DNA from: Jiangella asiatica
GTDB lineage: Bacteria; Actinomycetota; Actinomycetes; Jiangellales; Jiangellaceae
Reading direction: 5' to 3'
NCBI RefSeq assembly: GCF_004349065.1
Contig: NZ_SMKZ01000037.1
Coordinates: 1-64,000 of the forward strand
Length of the DNA: 64,000 nt
Shown here piece after piece: positions 33,737-42,598 of the stretch. The stretch's first letter is position 1; each line of letters starts with the position of its first letter. The notes below the pieces were generated by a model that saw only the letters and a program-made list of their open reading frames with translations, was not told the origin of the DNA and made no database searches. The translations under genes were made by a program, and so were the position numbers.

Positions 33737-35344
33737 TCAGGGCGCGGTCGTGGTCGCTCGGGTGTGCAGGTCGGTGACGACCTTGCGCGCGGACAGGAAG
33801 GCGCCGTTCTGCCAGGCGGTGTAGTAGCTGAGGTGGTCACCGGCGAAGTAGACGTTGCCGTCGGGCTGGAGCAGGTGCTGGTAGGCGGCGCCACGGCCGC
33901 CGGGCCAGCTCACCCAGGCGCCGAGGCTGTAGGGCTCCTTGGGCCAGGCGACGGAGAAGGAGTTGTCGTACTCCTCGCGGTACACCTCGCCGTGGATCTT
34001 GACGCCCTGCTCGACGGCGCGGGTGGCCCGGTCGGGCACCGGGATGTTCGTGTACGCGCCGGAGTAGTAGCCGACCAGGACGCCCGTGCGCTGGAAGTAG
34101 CCGTACGAGGGGTAGTAGATGCCGGAGACGTCGAGGTTGGTGTGGGTGACGCCGCCGTAGATGTCGAAGTCCTCCTCCCAGAAGCGGCGCTTGAACTGGA
34201 TGCCCATGCGGCCGCTGTTGGCGCCGACGGGCACGGCCAGCGCGTCCTTCGTCGCCTGCGAGAAGTTGGACGACAGGTTGCGCAGCACCATCGGCGGGAT
34301 GGTGACGACGCAGTAGTCCGCGTCAAGGGTGCGGGCGCGCCCGTTGGAGCGGTAGCTGACGCGGACCCCGTCGCCGGTGTTGGTGATCGCTGTGACCGGG
34401 GCCTCGTAGGTGATGCGGCGGCGGCCGCCGACGGCGTCGGCGAGGGCGGCGCTGATGCGGTCCATGCCGCCGACGGGCTGCCACATCATCATGGCCTGGT
34501 CGAAGCCGAACTCGAACGCGAACCTGGTGCCGAGCTGGCTCTGCAGGACCGCTGACATCGACGGCGGCGGGCCGGCCACCACTCCGGGCTGGTCGCCGGC
34601 ACCGCGCGGTTCGCTGTAGCCGCGCCGGTTGTTGCCGACGTAGCGGCCGCCGCTGAGCCCGCCGAGGCTGCTGGCCAGCTCGACGAGGCGTTCGGCGTCC
34701 TGCGCGTTGAGCAGCTCGTCCAGAGCGCCTTGGTCCACGGCCTGGGCGAGCAGTTCGCAGATGTAACCGTAGACGTCGGCCTTCGCCTGCCGGTGCGTGA
34801 CCCGGGTGCTGGCCAGCGGTCCGTAGTCGGTGGTCGTGGTGTTCTCGTGGTAGTAGAAGCCCTGTGCGTTCGCGTTCACCATCGGCTCGATCGCGACGCC
34901 GAGCTCGCGACAGTAGTCGATGGTCAGGTGGTGGCTGGGGATCCGCGACGGCCCGGCGTTGTAGTACTGGCCCTGGTCGAACTGGCACACCTGGGTGACG
35001 CCGTCGGTGTCGGTGAGCCGGTCACCGCGGCGGATGGTCATGGCCCGGCCACCCGGCTTCGACCGTGCCTCCAGCACGTGACAGTCGTAGCCGGCCTTGC
35101 CCAGTTCGTAGGCGACGGTGAGCCCGGCGGTGCCGGCGCCCAGGATCGCGACCTTGGGCGCGGCGCCGTTCAGGTCACCCTCGCGAAGTGGCTCGAAGGT
35201 GTCCTGCTCGGCGTTGGCCGGCGACGCCAGCAGGCCCAACGCCTCCATCGTCCCGTACAGCGCTGTCGCGCCGCCCACCGCACCGACTCGCCTGAGAAAC
35301 CTGCGCCGGCTCACGCCGTCCGGCGTACCTGCGGTCGCTTCCAC
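33737..35344 (-). CDS. Tat-exported flavin monoamine oxidase / L-amino-acid oxidase family protein
   Basis: A 535-residue FAD amine oxidase. A Tat signal (SRRRFLRRVG...ASPANA) precedes the dinucleotide fold VAILGAGTAGLTVAYELG and the GGRAMTIR motif. The substrate domain carries SRIPSHHLTIDYCRELG, and the C-terminal FAD loop is VYFAGDHLSYYTAWQNGAFLSA. Length and layout fit secreted bacterial L-amino-acid or polyamine oxidases, which release ammonia and hydrogen peroxide outside the cell. A GAGGAGG upstream supports the GTG start. It may help in scavenging amino nitrogen or in competition. Confidence 0.88.
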   Translation of the reverse strand: MEATAGTPDGVSRRRFLRRVGAVGGATALYGTMEALGLLASPANAEQDTFEPLREGDLNGAAPKVAILGAGTAGLTVAYELGKAGYDCHVLEARSKPGGRAMTIRRGDRLTDTDGVTQVCQFDQGQYYNAGPSRIPSHHLTIDYCRELGVAIEPMVNANAQGFYYHENTTTTDYGPLASTRVTHRQAKADVYGYICELLAQAVDQGALDELLNAQDAERLVELASSLGGLSGGRYVGNNRRGYSEPRGAGDQPGVVAGPPPSMSAVLQSQLGTRFAFEFGFDQAMMMWQPVGGMDRISAALADAVGGRRRITYEAPVTAITNTGDGVRVSYRSNGRARTLDADYCVVTIPPMVLRNLSSNFSQATKDALAVPVGANSGRMGIQFKRRFWEEDFDIYGGVTHTNLDVSGIYYPSYGYFQRTGVLVGYYSGAYTNIPVPDRATRAVEQGVKIHGEVYREEYDNSFSVAWPKEPYSLGAWVSWPGGRGAAYQHLLQPDGNVYFAGDHLSYYTAWQNGAFLSARKVVTDLHTRATTTAP

Positions 35345-35476
35345 GCGAAGACCTCCTCGATCGGTCGGCTCGCCGGGCGCAGGCCACGGAGGGGCGTGGC
35401 CCCCTCGGCGAGAACTGCCCCTCGCCCAGATCTACGGGCGAAGGGTCGAGAAGGATTGCAAACGTCGCATTTCGGA

Positions 35477-36550
35477 TTACAACGTCAACGGTGAAGCCCC
35501 TGCCGGCACCGATCGCGGCCGCGCGGCGAGGTTCCAGGCGTCCAGCAGGCGGGCCGACGAGCCGCCGACCGGGCCGACCACGTCGGCCAGCGTCTCCGCG
35601 TCCGGCAGCTCGGCCGAGGCCACGGCCTGCACCGCCGCCGAGGCCGCGGTGATGGTCGACGAGCAGACCCGCAGCAGGTACTCCGGAATCTCCAGCGCCG
35701 GGTCGACGCAGCCGACGACAGGCACCCCTGCCGCGACGATCAGCGGGAACACCGTACCGGGAATGCCGATGGCCGCCTCCGCCCGAGCCGAGGCCTGCAG
35801 CGACGCGACCGGGCTGATCTCGTAGCGACTCCACAGCGACGGGTCCTCGCGCGGGTGCAGCCCCACCAGGATGTGCTTGCCGGCCGCCTCGAGCGCGGCC
35901 GCTGCGTCCAGGAGCAGCTGGGTGCCGGGCGCGGCGCCGCCGGTCTGGTCCGGATAGGTGACGCTGGTCAGGACGAGGACGGTGTCCGGCTCCGGCGCTG
36001 GCACCGGCAGCGTGTCGGTCTGCGGCGAGCCCACGACGCGCACCCGCCGCCGGGTGCCGAGGTGCGCGGCGAACGCCCGGCCCTCTGCCGGGGACGACGA
36101 CGTCACCAGCCGCAGCCGGTCGCGCAGCTCCCGCGCCCGCGATGCCTCGGTGGCGTTGAGGTACGCCAGCGACGTCGCGACCAGCGGTACCCGCCGGCCG
36201 AACGTGGCGACGCAGTCGGCCGGCCAGTCGGTGGCGCCGGTGACCACGAGCAGGTCCGCGTCCGGGTCGTCGTCGAGGGTCACGACGGGTACCGTCTCGT
36301 CCGGCGCGATCTGCGACAGGTCCGGTACCAGCTGGCGCACGTCCCAGCCGCGTCGGACGATCTCCGGCAACAGCGGCCGCACGTGGTACGTCCCCCACGG
36401 CTCGTTGGTGGCGACGAGCACCCGCGGAGACGCCGCCCGGTCCGAGGGCGCGCCGAACGCCGTCGTCCTCCCGAGAGCGGCGAGCCCACCGGCGGCGAGC
36501 GCCCCGGCGACGAGCGAGCGACGGCTCGGCAGCTGTCCAGCGTCAACCAT
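35477..36550 (-). CDS. Tat-signal protein with a GT-B-like fold, function unknown
   Basis: A 357-residue protein with a Tat-type leader (SRRSLVAGALAAGGLAALG) and a two-domain Rossmann-like body. Blocks such as VLVATNEPWGTYHVRPLLPEIVRRGWDVRQL, LVVTGATDWPADCVATF, VVGSPQTDTLP, TVLVLTSVTYPDQTGG and VAAGVPVVGCVDPALEIPEYL recall GT-B glycosyltransferases or UDP-sugar 2-epimerase-like proteins, with the 'GSP-QTD' turn in the expected place. A secreted GT-B protein is unusual, because nucleotide sugars are cytoplasmic; it may be a binding protein. It is preceded by the transposase debris at 36.7-36.9 kb. Confidence 0.55.
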   Translation of the reverse strand: MVDAGQLPSRRSLVAGALAAGGLAALGRTTAFGAPSDRAASPRVLVATNEPWGTYHVRPLLPEIVRRGWDVRQLVPDLSQIAPDETVPVVTLDDDPDADLLVVTGATDWPADCVATFGRRVPLVATSLAYLNATEASRARELRDRLRLVTSSSPAEGRAFAAHLGTRRRVRVVGSPQTDTLPVPAPEPDTVLVLTSVTYPDQTGGAAPGTQLLLDAAAALEAAGKHILVGLHPREDPSLWSRYEISPVASLQASARAEAAIGIPGTVFPLIVAAGVPVVGCVDPALEIPEYLLRVCSSTITAASAAVQAVASAELPDAETLADVVGPVGGSSARLLDAWNLAARPRSVPAGASPLTL

Positions 36551-36982
36551 GGCCGCGACCGTACCGGGCGCGGTCGGCGCCGACGTGAACGCCCGGTGAA
36601 GCTCGCCGCCCGCCGCTGTTCGCCCGACCGAACCTCGTGCTGGGGGAGCAGGTCGTGGTCCGGGCGGACGCGAACGTCGTCGACGCCGCCCACGCACGCA
36701 AACAGGGCGCGGCGAGGCTGCGCCGGCCGCGTCGCTCCGATGCGAACCCGAGCAGGTGCTGCGCCACTGCCAGACAGATCAGCTCGGCGTCGGACAGCCG
36801 TGGCTTGCGGCCCGGCACATGATCACCGGTCCATCCCAGCGCGGGGAAGACACGATCCTCGACATCGACATGGAGTGCGGTCAGGAGGGCGTCAAGATCA
36901 TTGGTCCCACTCTGATCACCGACGCCCTCCGTCCACGTCTACCGGCACCGACACGCCGCAAGATCAAATACGGCTCACTCAT
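36551..36982. other. 432-bp region of transposon debris
   Basis: The only recognisable content is the IS982-type transposase remnant on the minus strand (36729-36928). The remaining bases, including 36551-36728, show no intact gene. No terminal inverted repeats or target duplication could be identified by eye. Confidence 0.6.
36729..36928 (-). pseudogene. IS982-family-like transposase, N-terminal remnant
   Basis: The minus-strand frame reads DLDALLTALHVDVEDRV, FPALGWTGDHVPGRKP and RLSDAELICLAVAQHLLGF, ending ASERR. This is the conserved N-terminal segment of actinobacterial IS982-type transposases. There is no start codon upstream before an in-frame TAG, and similarity stops abruptly after ASERR, so the DDE catalytic part has been deleted. 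It lies between the Tat GT-B-like gene and the low-GC Tat gene and marks past insertion activity. Confidence 0.75.
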
Positions 36983-38485
36983 CTAGGTGCCGAGGTGGGA
37001 TGCGAGCAGTTCTCGATCTGCAGGGCGCCAATTTTTTGTGATGAGCTCGGCGTGGCGTGACAGGTGTCGCACTGCTGGATTAGGTGAGGTCCGTAGTCGA
37101 TGGGTCACCGCTGGGAGCGCCTCGAGACCGTCGTGGACGCGCCGCAGATCGTCGGAGCTCATGATGCCACGCTCAAGGTTGTGTCGGAGTATGAGTGGGT
37201 CAGCTTGAGCGGCAGGGGAAAACAATGACTTGCCGAAATAGTATGCATCGTGCATGGACAGTAGATCGTCAATATCTTGATCAGTTGCACTGTCGCCAAA
37301 AACGGCTTGACCGAGAAGCACGCGGAAGGCGTCGTCGGAAAGGTCGGGATTGCGGGAATATTCGCGATATGCGGTGCGATTGACGGCCACAAGTGGGTCG
37401 GTGTAGGGGTTCTCGTCCAGTCCGATAACTTCGATTCCGAATGGATGGAGTTGGCGCCCGATCACGCTGGTATCGCCGATTTCGGCGTGTTCGGGCACAT
37501 AGGTGAAGAACTCGTGGGAGGGCAGGTAGCCGGCGAAGCCATTGTCTCGCGCGTACTTTACGCTGGCCTGCACGTATCGAGGCGACTTGTCGAGGACGTC
37601 GAGGTCGAAGTAGTACGCGTAGGACGCACGCTTTGCCAACTCCAAATTGACTGTCCATGGGGTGAAGAACAGGCCCCAGCGAGGGTCATAGGGCATATCT
37701 GCGCCGTTGGGTGCGCCAGTAAAGTAGTGCGGATAAACTAAAATCTGGGCACCCTGGTTGTGAGCCCATACCTCTTCGGAGATCTGCTGCACAAACTCGT
37801 ACTCGATCTCGTAGTAGCGGGTGGGGCCGCCGCAGTCACCGCCGAGGCAGATGTCGATATCCGCGGACTCGATCAGAAGTCCATCGGCGTTGGGGTAGAA
37901 CTCGAAGTACATCTCGCGCACATAGTCGAGCATAAATCTCTTGGTGTCCGTCTTGGTGGGGTTGAGGTTGTAGCCCCAAGAATGGATGCCTTGCAAACGG
38001 GCCAGGTTCCCGTTTGCCTGTATCCCCTTCAGGTCCGGTCGTTGGAACGCGTACTGGTTCGTGCCGTCGTAGGTGTAGGGAGTGAAGCCCAGCAGGATCT
38101 TGATATTGCGGCGGTGCGCATAGTCGATGAGCGGCCCGACGAAATTGTGACGGACGTTTTCGTGTTCCTTATTGTACTGCCAGGTGATGGGGTACTTGCG
38201 TGATCTGAATGCACCGCCTAGGTACAGGACTACATGGTCGACACCATCCTCGGCAAAACTGTCCATAATGGACCGCCATGTCTCGAGAGTTACGGTGGGA
38301 ATTCTGCCGAACGTCAAGTAGTAGCCGCGTGATCCTACGCCCAACGGTGACGATTTGGTCGCTACGGCGGAGGTGGCGGGTTGCGCCCCGGCAACCAACC
38401 CGCCAAAGGGTGAGTTAGCCACAAGACCCGCTGCTCCTGCTGCGCCGGTAAGTTTTAAGATTTCGCGTCTGTTGAGCTGCTTCAT
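36983..38485 (-). CDS. Tat-exported TIM-barrel-like protein of unknown function (low GC, probably acquired)
   Basis: A 500-residue protein starting with a Tat signal (NRREILKLTGAAGAAG). The mature part alternates beta strands and helices like a glycoside-hydrolase TIM barrel: DGVDHVVLYLGGAF, HRRNIKILLGFTPYTYDG, NADGLLIESADIDICLGG, QILVYPHYFTGAP, WGLFFTPWTVNLEL. Acidic residues at strand ends (LLIESAD; SHEFFT) could be catalytic, but no GH family can be named. Base composition is clearly lower in GC than neighbours, with more A/T at third positions. With a transposase remnant on one side and empty DNA on the other, it is likely horizontally acquired. GGAGAG precedes the ATG. Confidence 0.7.
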   Translation of the reverse strand: MKQLNRREILKLTGAAGAAGLVANSPFGGLVAGAQPATSAVATKSSPLGVGSRGYYLTFGRIPTVTLETWRSIMDSFAEDGVDHVVLYLGGAFRSRKYPITWQYNKEHENVRHNFVGPLIDYAHRRNIKILLGFTPYTYDGTNQYAFQRPDLKGIQANGNLARLQGIHSWGYNLNPTKTDTKRFMLDYVREMYFEFYPNADGLLIESADIDICLGGDCGGPTRYYEIEYEFVQQISEEVWAHNQGAQILVYPHYFTGAPNGADMPYDPRWGLFFTPWTVNLELAKRASYAYYFDLDVLDKSPRYVQASVKYARDNGFAGYLPSHEFFTYVPEHAEIGDTSVIGRQLHPFGIEVIGLDENPYTDPLVAVNRTAYREYSRNPDLSDDAFRVLLGQAVFGDSATDQDIDDLLSMHDAYYFGKSLFSPAAQADPLILRHNLERGIMSSDDLRRVHDGLEALPAVTHRLRTSPNPAVRHLSRHAELITKNWRPADRELLASHLGT

Positions 38486-38925
38486 GTGATCATCTCTCCT
38501 GACTCGGATGGGACGTGAAACCACGTCAGCGTGCCAGCGAAACGCCCTTTCCTTGGGTCCTGCCTTGGACGGGGTGCGACAAGAGGACTTCGACCGCGAG
38601 ATGGCGAACTGATCGGAGCTTGTGGGTCTGGCCACGGACCGTCTCTATTTGATTGGTTTGTATGCTCCAACGGAACCCCGGCATTAACCCAACAGCGCAA
38701 TCGAGATTGCGAGGCGTGTCGCGTTATGCAGTGGACCAGTTTGATTGTGCGGACGAAGGCCGATCTCACCCTGCGCAAGGCCCGGGATCTGACTAGTTTG
38801 GGCCTTTCATAGGGTTGGTGAGAGCGAGAGTTGTGGCGTTTTGGCTGGCCGTTTCGCGGTGATTCTTTGCGGTTCGGTGCGACAGGGCACCTGGATGTTG
38901 CCTCGGGCTGGGCGGCTCCCCCGGC
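38486..38925. other. 440-bp intergenic region, nothing recognised
   Basis: It is AT-richer near 38640-38780. It should contain the leftward promoter of the Tat protein, but no convincing -35/-10 pair was found. No transposase or gene remnant could be identified. The right part lies downstream of the SIS-protein stop and shows no clear terminator stem. Confidence 0.5.
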
Positions 38926-39699
38926 TCACGGCTCCGTCGGGCGCAGCCGCGTGCCGTAGCGGGCAAAGAGCGCCTCGTTGTGCGCGTCGCCCTCGGGGAC
39001 GTTCGCGGAGACGAGCACCGGCACCTCCGCGCCGGCCGCGAGCAGGAGCCCGCACACCTCCGTCACCAGCAGCTGCGCGATCAGCACGCCCGTCAGCGAC
39101 GAAGTCGGGGTGATGCGGACGCCGGCGGGCAACGCGAGCGCGGCGTCTCCGCGCGGAGCACCGTTGTCGATCACCACGTCGGCCAGCTCGAACAGCCGCT
39201 GGCCGGACGGGTGCCGCGACGTGATCTGGCCGCTGTGCTCGGCCGACGTGATCGCGATGACGGGGTGCCCGCCGGCCTTGGCCAGCCGTGCCATCTCGAC
39301 CACCGAGCCGTTGCCACCGGAGTTCGAGGTGATGACGAAGACGTCGTGGGGGTGAATCTCGGCGAGGTTCAGGATGCGCTGGGCGAGCGCCGGGTCGCGC
39401 TCGCACGTGGGGTCGAGGATCTCGCGCGGGTCGGCGCCGCCGTACATGACGAGGTCCTTGATCGAGAGCGCGTTCGCTGGGACGAGACCGCCCGCCCGGC
39501 CGACGATCTCGGCCGTGATCGAGCGGGAGTGACCAGTCGCGAACGCCTGGATCAGCCCGCCGGCGCGCAGTCCGTCGGCGATCAGCCGGGCGGCCGCGGA
39601 GATGGCGTCGGCCTGCGTGGCGATCAGCCGGTCGGCCGCTTCCCGCAGGATGCGCGCGGCGGCCTGCTGGCCGATCGGCTCGAGGTCGGTCGCAGTCAC
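38926..39699 (-). CDS. SIS-domain sugar-phosphate isomerase-like protein (UPF0309 type)
   Basis: A 257-residue SIS protein. The phosphosugar-binding fold is clear: GGLIQAFATGHSRSITAEIVGRAGGLVPAN, HDVFVITSNSGGNGSVVEMARLAKAGGHPVIAITSAEHS and FELADVVIDNGAPRGDAAL. This matches the 'sugar isomerase domain' UPF0309 group, often found with amino-sugar transporters. It probably binds or isomerises a hexosamine phosphate. It is the last gene of the GntR-led operon, 4 nt after the ceramidase-like gene. The precise reaction is unknown. Confidence 0.85.
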   Translation of the reverse strand: MTATDLEPIGQQAAARILREAADRLIATQADAISAAARLIADGLRAGGLIQAFATGHSRSITAEIVGRAGGLVPANALSIKDLVMYGGADPREILDPTCERDPALAQRILNLAEIHPHDVFVITSNSGGNGSVVEMARLAKAGGHPVIAITSAEHSGQITSRHPSGQRLFELADVVIDNGAPRGDAALALPAGVRITPTSSLTGVLIAQLLVTEVCGLLLAAGAEVPVLVSANVPEGDAHNEALFARYGTRLRPTEP

Positions 39700-39703
39700 G
39701 TGA

Positions 39704-40987
39704 TCAGCCTCCGTGGGTGGGTCGATGGGCGAGCCCGTGCAGTGCCCCGGCGACGTGTGCGGCGGCGTCGGGGCAAAATGGGGAGATGAGGACCTCGTAG
39801 GCGGGCGTCTTGAAGTCGTCGGCGGCGGGAAGGTAGCCGGCGTAGCCGTTGGCGTACCCCAGCAGCACCGACGGACCGTCCACGTCCGGCGGCGTCACCG
39901 CGTCGCGCAGCGAGAGGAACGGCTCGCCGCCGATGCCGCGTAGCGTCAGTGCGCCGAGCCGGACCGTGGCCAGCTCCACGGTCACGTCCGCGGTGTCGTC
40001 GGCCCGAGCCGCCGCCGCCTCGACGCCTTGCAGCGCCGTGATCGCTGCCCGGCCCGCCGGATCGCCCGGCGCCGTCGTGGCGAGATGCTCGGCGAAGGCG
40101 TCGCGGAGCCGGTCGAGCCTGACCCGGTCGTCCCGCCGGGCCGACAGGGTCAGTGACCGCCGGGCCGCCGCGATGCCGTCGTCGGCGGTCCAGGGTCGGC
40201 CTGGTCCGGCCGCGAGCAGGGCGGCCAGCTGCTGCGCCGCCAGCTCCGCGAGCCGCCGGCCCTCGGCCTGGGTCTGCCCGGTGCGCGTCCACCGGGTGCT
40301 GATGTCGCCGGCCGCGCCGGTGGCGACGACCACCCACGGCGGCTCCGCGCCGGCCAGGTCCTCGTCCCCGTTACCCAACCGGGTGCGAAGCGCATCGCGG
40401 ATCCACGCGGTGAGGTCGCCGCTGACGACGGACGACTCCGCGGGCAGCACCGTCGGGTGCACGGGCAGCACAGCCAGCACGCCCGCGAGCCGCTCGGCGC
40501 CGAAGCGAAGCACGTCCACCGGCACCCGCCGCTCGCCGGTGGCGACGCTGCGGCGGGCGCCGACGCCGTCGAGCACGCCCTCGTGGTGACCCGCGGCGCA
40601 CTCGGTCTCCGTGGCCGTGGCCTGCCGGGCCGCCTCGACCGCCGCGTCCGCGACGGCGGACAGCCAAGCCGCGGGCGTCGTGCCGCCGCCGGGCCGGGAG
40701 CCGATGTCGGGGCCGGAGTGGGTGTGGGTCGCGCACACCCAGACGTCCGCCGGCACGCCGTCCAGCGCCGCCGCGACCCGGCTGCGGACCTCCGCGGCGA
40801 GATCGGCGTTGACGCCGACCAGTTCGGCCACGACCAGCAGGAACCGGTCCGCTCCCGCGGCGATCGACACGCAGTCGACCTGCAGGGGCGCCAGCGCACC
40901 GGACGAGGGCTCGGTGCGGGCGGCATACCCGCCCATCGGCGTGCCGTCGGGCACGCTCAGCAGCGCGGTCCCGTGGCCGGCCCTCAT
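39704..40987 (-). CDS. neutral/alkaline ceramidase-like hydrolase
   Basis: A 427-residue protein resembling the N-terminal catalytic domain of neutral ceramidase (zinc amidase). It has MGGYAARTEPSSGALAPLQVDCVSI, ELVGVNADLAAEVRSRV, CATHTHSGPD (Zn ligands) and VATGAAGDISTRW near the usual nucleophile position. No signal peptide is visible, unlike secreted ceramidases, so it acts in the cytoplasm. Within an amino-sugar operon it may remove an N-acyl group from an imported sugar derivative rather than cleave ceramide; this is inference. The stop of NanE overlaps its start by 4 bp. Confidence 0.8.
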   Translation of the reverse strand: MRAGHGTALLSVPDGTPMGGYAARTEPSSGALAPLQVDCVSIAAGADRFLLVVAELVGVNADLAAEVRSRVAAALDGVPADVWVCATHTHSGPDIGSRPGGGTTPAAWLSAVADAAVEAARQATATETECAAGHHEGVLDGVGARRSVATGERRVPVDVLRFGAERLAGVLAVLPVHPTVLPAESSVVSGDLTAWIRDALRTRLGNGDEDLAGAEPPWVVVATGAAGDISTRWTRTGQTQAEGRRLAELAAQQLAALLAAGPGRPWTADDGIAAARRSLTLSARRDDRVRLDRLRDAFAEHLATTAPGDPAGRAAITALQGVEAAAARADDTADVTVELATVRLGALTLRGIGGEPFLSLRDAVTPPDVDGPSVLLGYANGYAGYLPAADDFKTPAYEVLISPFCPDAAAHVAGALHGLAHRPTHGG

Positions 40988-41655
40988 CGCACCGCCTCGA
41001 CCAGGCGCCGGGTGATCGCCATGGGATTGGTGATCGCGGTCCCGACGACGACGGTGTGCGCCCCGGCCTCGAAGCCCGCGAGCACGTCGTCCCTGCTCCA
41101 AAACCGGCCCTCGGCGACGATCGGGCAGTCAACCTCGGCCGCGAGCTCACGGACGAGCGCGAGGTCGGGCCCGTCGCCGTCGGCCGACTCGCCGGTGTAG
41201 CCGGCGAGCGTGGTGCCGACCAGATCGACGCCTGCCGCCCGCGCGTGCCGGCCGGCGGCCAGGGAGTCGACGTCGGCCATGACGGGGACACCGAGCCGGT
41301 CGTGAATCGCGGCCACCAGGTCGGCCAGGCTGGCACCGTCGGGCCGTGGCCGCGGCGTCCCGTCGAGAGCGATTACCGTCGCGCCGGCCCGCACCACCGC
41401 GGCGGCCGACTCGAACGACGGCGTGATGTACACGCCGGCGCGATCACCGGTCTTGTTGATGCCGAGGATGGGCAGGTCGACGACCGCGCTGATGGCGGCC
41501 ACGTCGTCCGGCCCATTGGCCCGGATCCCGGCCGCCCCGCCCGCCGCGGCGGCTCGCGCCATGAGAGCCATCGGACCTGGCCCGTGCAGCGGGTTGTCCG
41601 CGCCGGCCTGGCAGGAGACGACGATGGAGCGAAAGGGGAACACGGCGTCAGACAT
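40984..41655 (-). CDS. nanE: N-acylmannosamine-6-phosphate 2-epimerase (NanE)
   Basis: A 223-residue TIM-barrel enzyme that converts ManNAc-6-P to GlcNAc-6-P. Family blocks are VVSCQAGADNPLHGPGPMALMARAAAAGGAAGIRANG, LPILGINKTGDRAGVYITPSFESA, VIALDGTPRPRPDG, VMADVDSLAAGRHA, GVDLVGTTLAGYTG and CPIVAEGRFWSRDDV. The catalytic Lys lies in INKTG. It overlaps the kinase stop region, and the ATG at 41655 was preferred because GGGAG lies 8 bp upstream. It joins the adjacent kinase and importer in an amino-sugar pathway. Confidence 0.93.
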   Translation of the reverse strand: MSDAVFPFRSIVVSCQAGADNPLHGPGPMALMARAAAAGGAAGIRANGPDDVAAISAVVDLPILGINKTGDRAGVYITPSFESAAAVVRAGATVIALDGTPRPRPDGASLADLVAAIHDRLGVPVMADVDSLAAGRHARAAGVDLVGTTLAGYTGESADGDGPDLALVRELAAEVDCPIVAEGRFWSRDDVLAGFEAGAHTVVVGTAITNPMAITRRLVEAVR

Positions 41656-42598
41656 GGGCGTCACTCCCGGCGGTCAGCATCAGCGGTGTGTATGGACCGA
41701 GCCCGCTGGCCAGCAGCCGCACGGCGCCGTCGAGCGGGTTCCCCAGCGGCTCGTGCACCAGCACGCCCGGGCAACGGGCGCGTACGGCGTCGAGAAACGG
41801 CCGCCGCACGAGGTCGTCGATGGCGAACAGTCCACCGGTGTACGACAGCGGGACCTCGCCGCCACCGGGGTCCGCCCGCCGCACCACGGCGGCCGTCGTC
41901 GCGACCAGGTCGTCGACGGCGCCGGCCCAGATGTTCCGGGCGACCGGATCGCCGGCGCGGGCGACCGCGGCCACCCACGAGGTGCAGCTCGCGATGACCC
42001 GTACGGGTGCCGGCGAGGTGTAGATGTGCTGCGACAGGCCGGCGAGGTCACCGAAGGCGTCGCGCGCGGCGTCGGTCAGCGCCGTCGCCGGGCCGCGGCC
42101 GTCGCGGGCGGCCAGCACCGCGCGCAGTGCCGCCCGGCCGATGGCGAACCCGCTGCCGGAGTCGCCCAACAGGTAGCCGTGGCCGTCCGCTTGGTGCGCC
42201 CCGCCGCTAAGGTCGATGCCGAGGCAGACCACGCCGGTGCCGGCCGTCGTCACGACGCCGGCCGTGCCGCCGAGCGCACCGGCGTGTGCGGTGACCATGT
42301 CGGGCCCGAGCCAGACCTCGGCTCCGCCGAGCCGGTCGTGGATGGACTCCGCCAACCGCCGGCGCCGGTCCGGCTGCAGCGGCGCCGCGGTGAGGCCGAG
42401 GCAGATCCGCCCGACTCCGGCCGGCGCGCCGAGTGCGTCGAACGCCTCGGTCACCGCGTCGGCGACGCTGTCGAGCAGGTCGGTCCCGGCGCTGTAGGCG
42501 AAGCCGCCGGCATGGGCGATCTCGGCGACGGCACCGTCGCGGACCAGGGCCATCCGCAGGTTCGTCTGCCCGCCGTCGACGGCGATCTCAAGGCTCAC
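41648..42598 (-). CDS. BadF/BadG/NagK-like N-acyl-hexosamine kinase
   Basis: A 316-residue ASKHA kinase. The phosphate-1 loop is EIAVDGGQTNLRMALV, phosphate-2 TAGTGVVCLGIDLSGG with GYLLGDSGSGFAIGRAALRAVL, and the C-terminal adenosine loop LSYTGGLFAIDDLVRRPFL. These fit N-acetylglucosamine/N-acetylmannosamine kinases of the BadF group. It would supply hexosamine-6-phosphate to NanE. The GTG start overlaps the permease stop (GTGA), so it is coupled to transport. Confidence 0.88.
   Translation of the reverse strand: MSLEIAVDGGQTNLRMALVRDGAVAEIAHAGGFAYSAGTDLLDSVADAVTEAFDALGAPAGVGRICLGLTAAPLQPDRRRRLAESIHDRLGGAEVWLGPDMVTAHAGALGGTAGVVTTAGTGVVCLGIDLSGGAHQADGHGYLLGDSGSGFAIGRAALRAVLAARDGRGPATALTDAARDAFGDLAGLSQHIYTSPAPVRVIASCTSWVAAVARAGDPVARNIWAGAVDDLVATTAAVVRRADPGGGEVPLSYTGGLFAIDDLVRRPFLDAVRARCPGVLVHEPLGNPLDGAVRLLASGLGPYTPLMLTAGSDAHV

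Noticed and set aside
38807-39406. 199-codon minus-strand frame overlapping the SIS gene and the empty region
   Set aside because: Shadow of the SIS gene with an Arg/Pro-rich tail into noncoding DNA; no motif or start signal.
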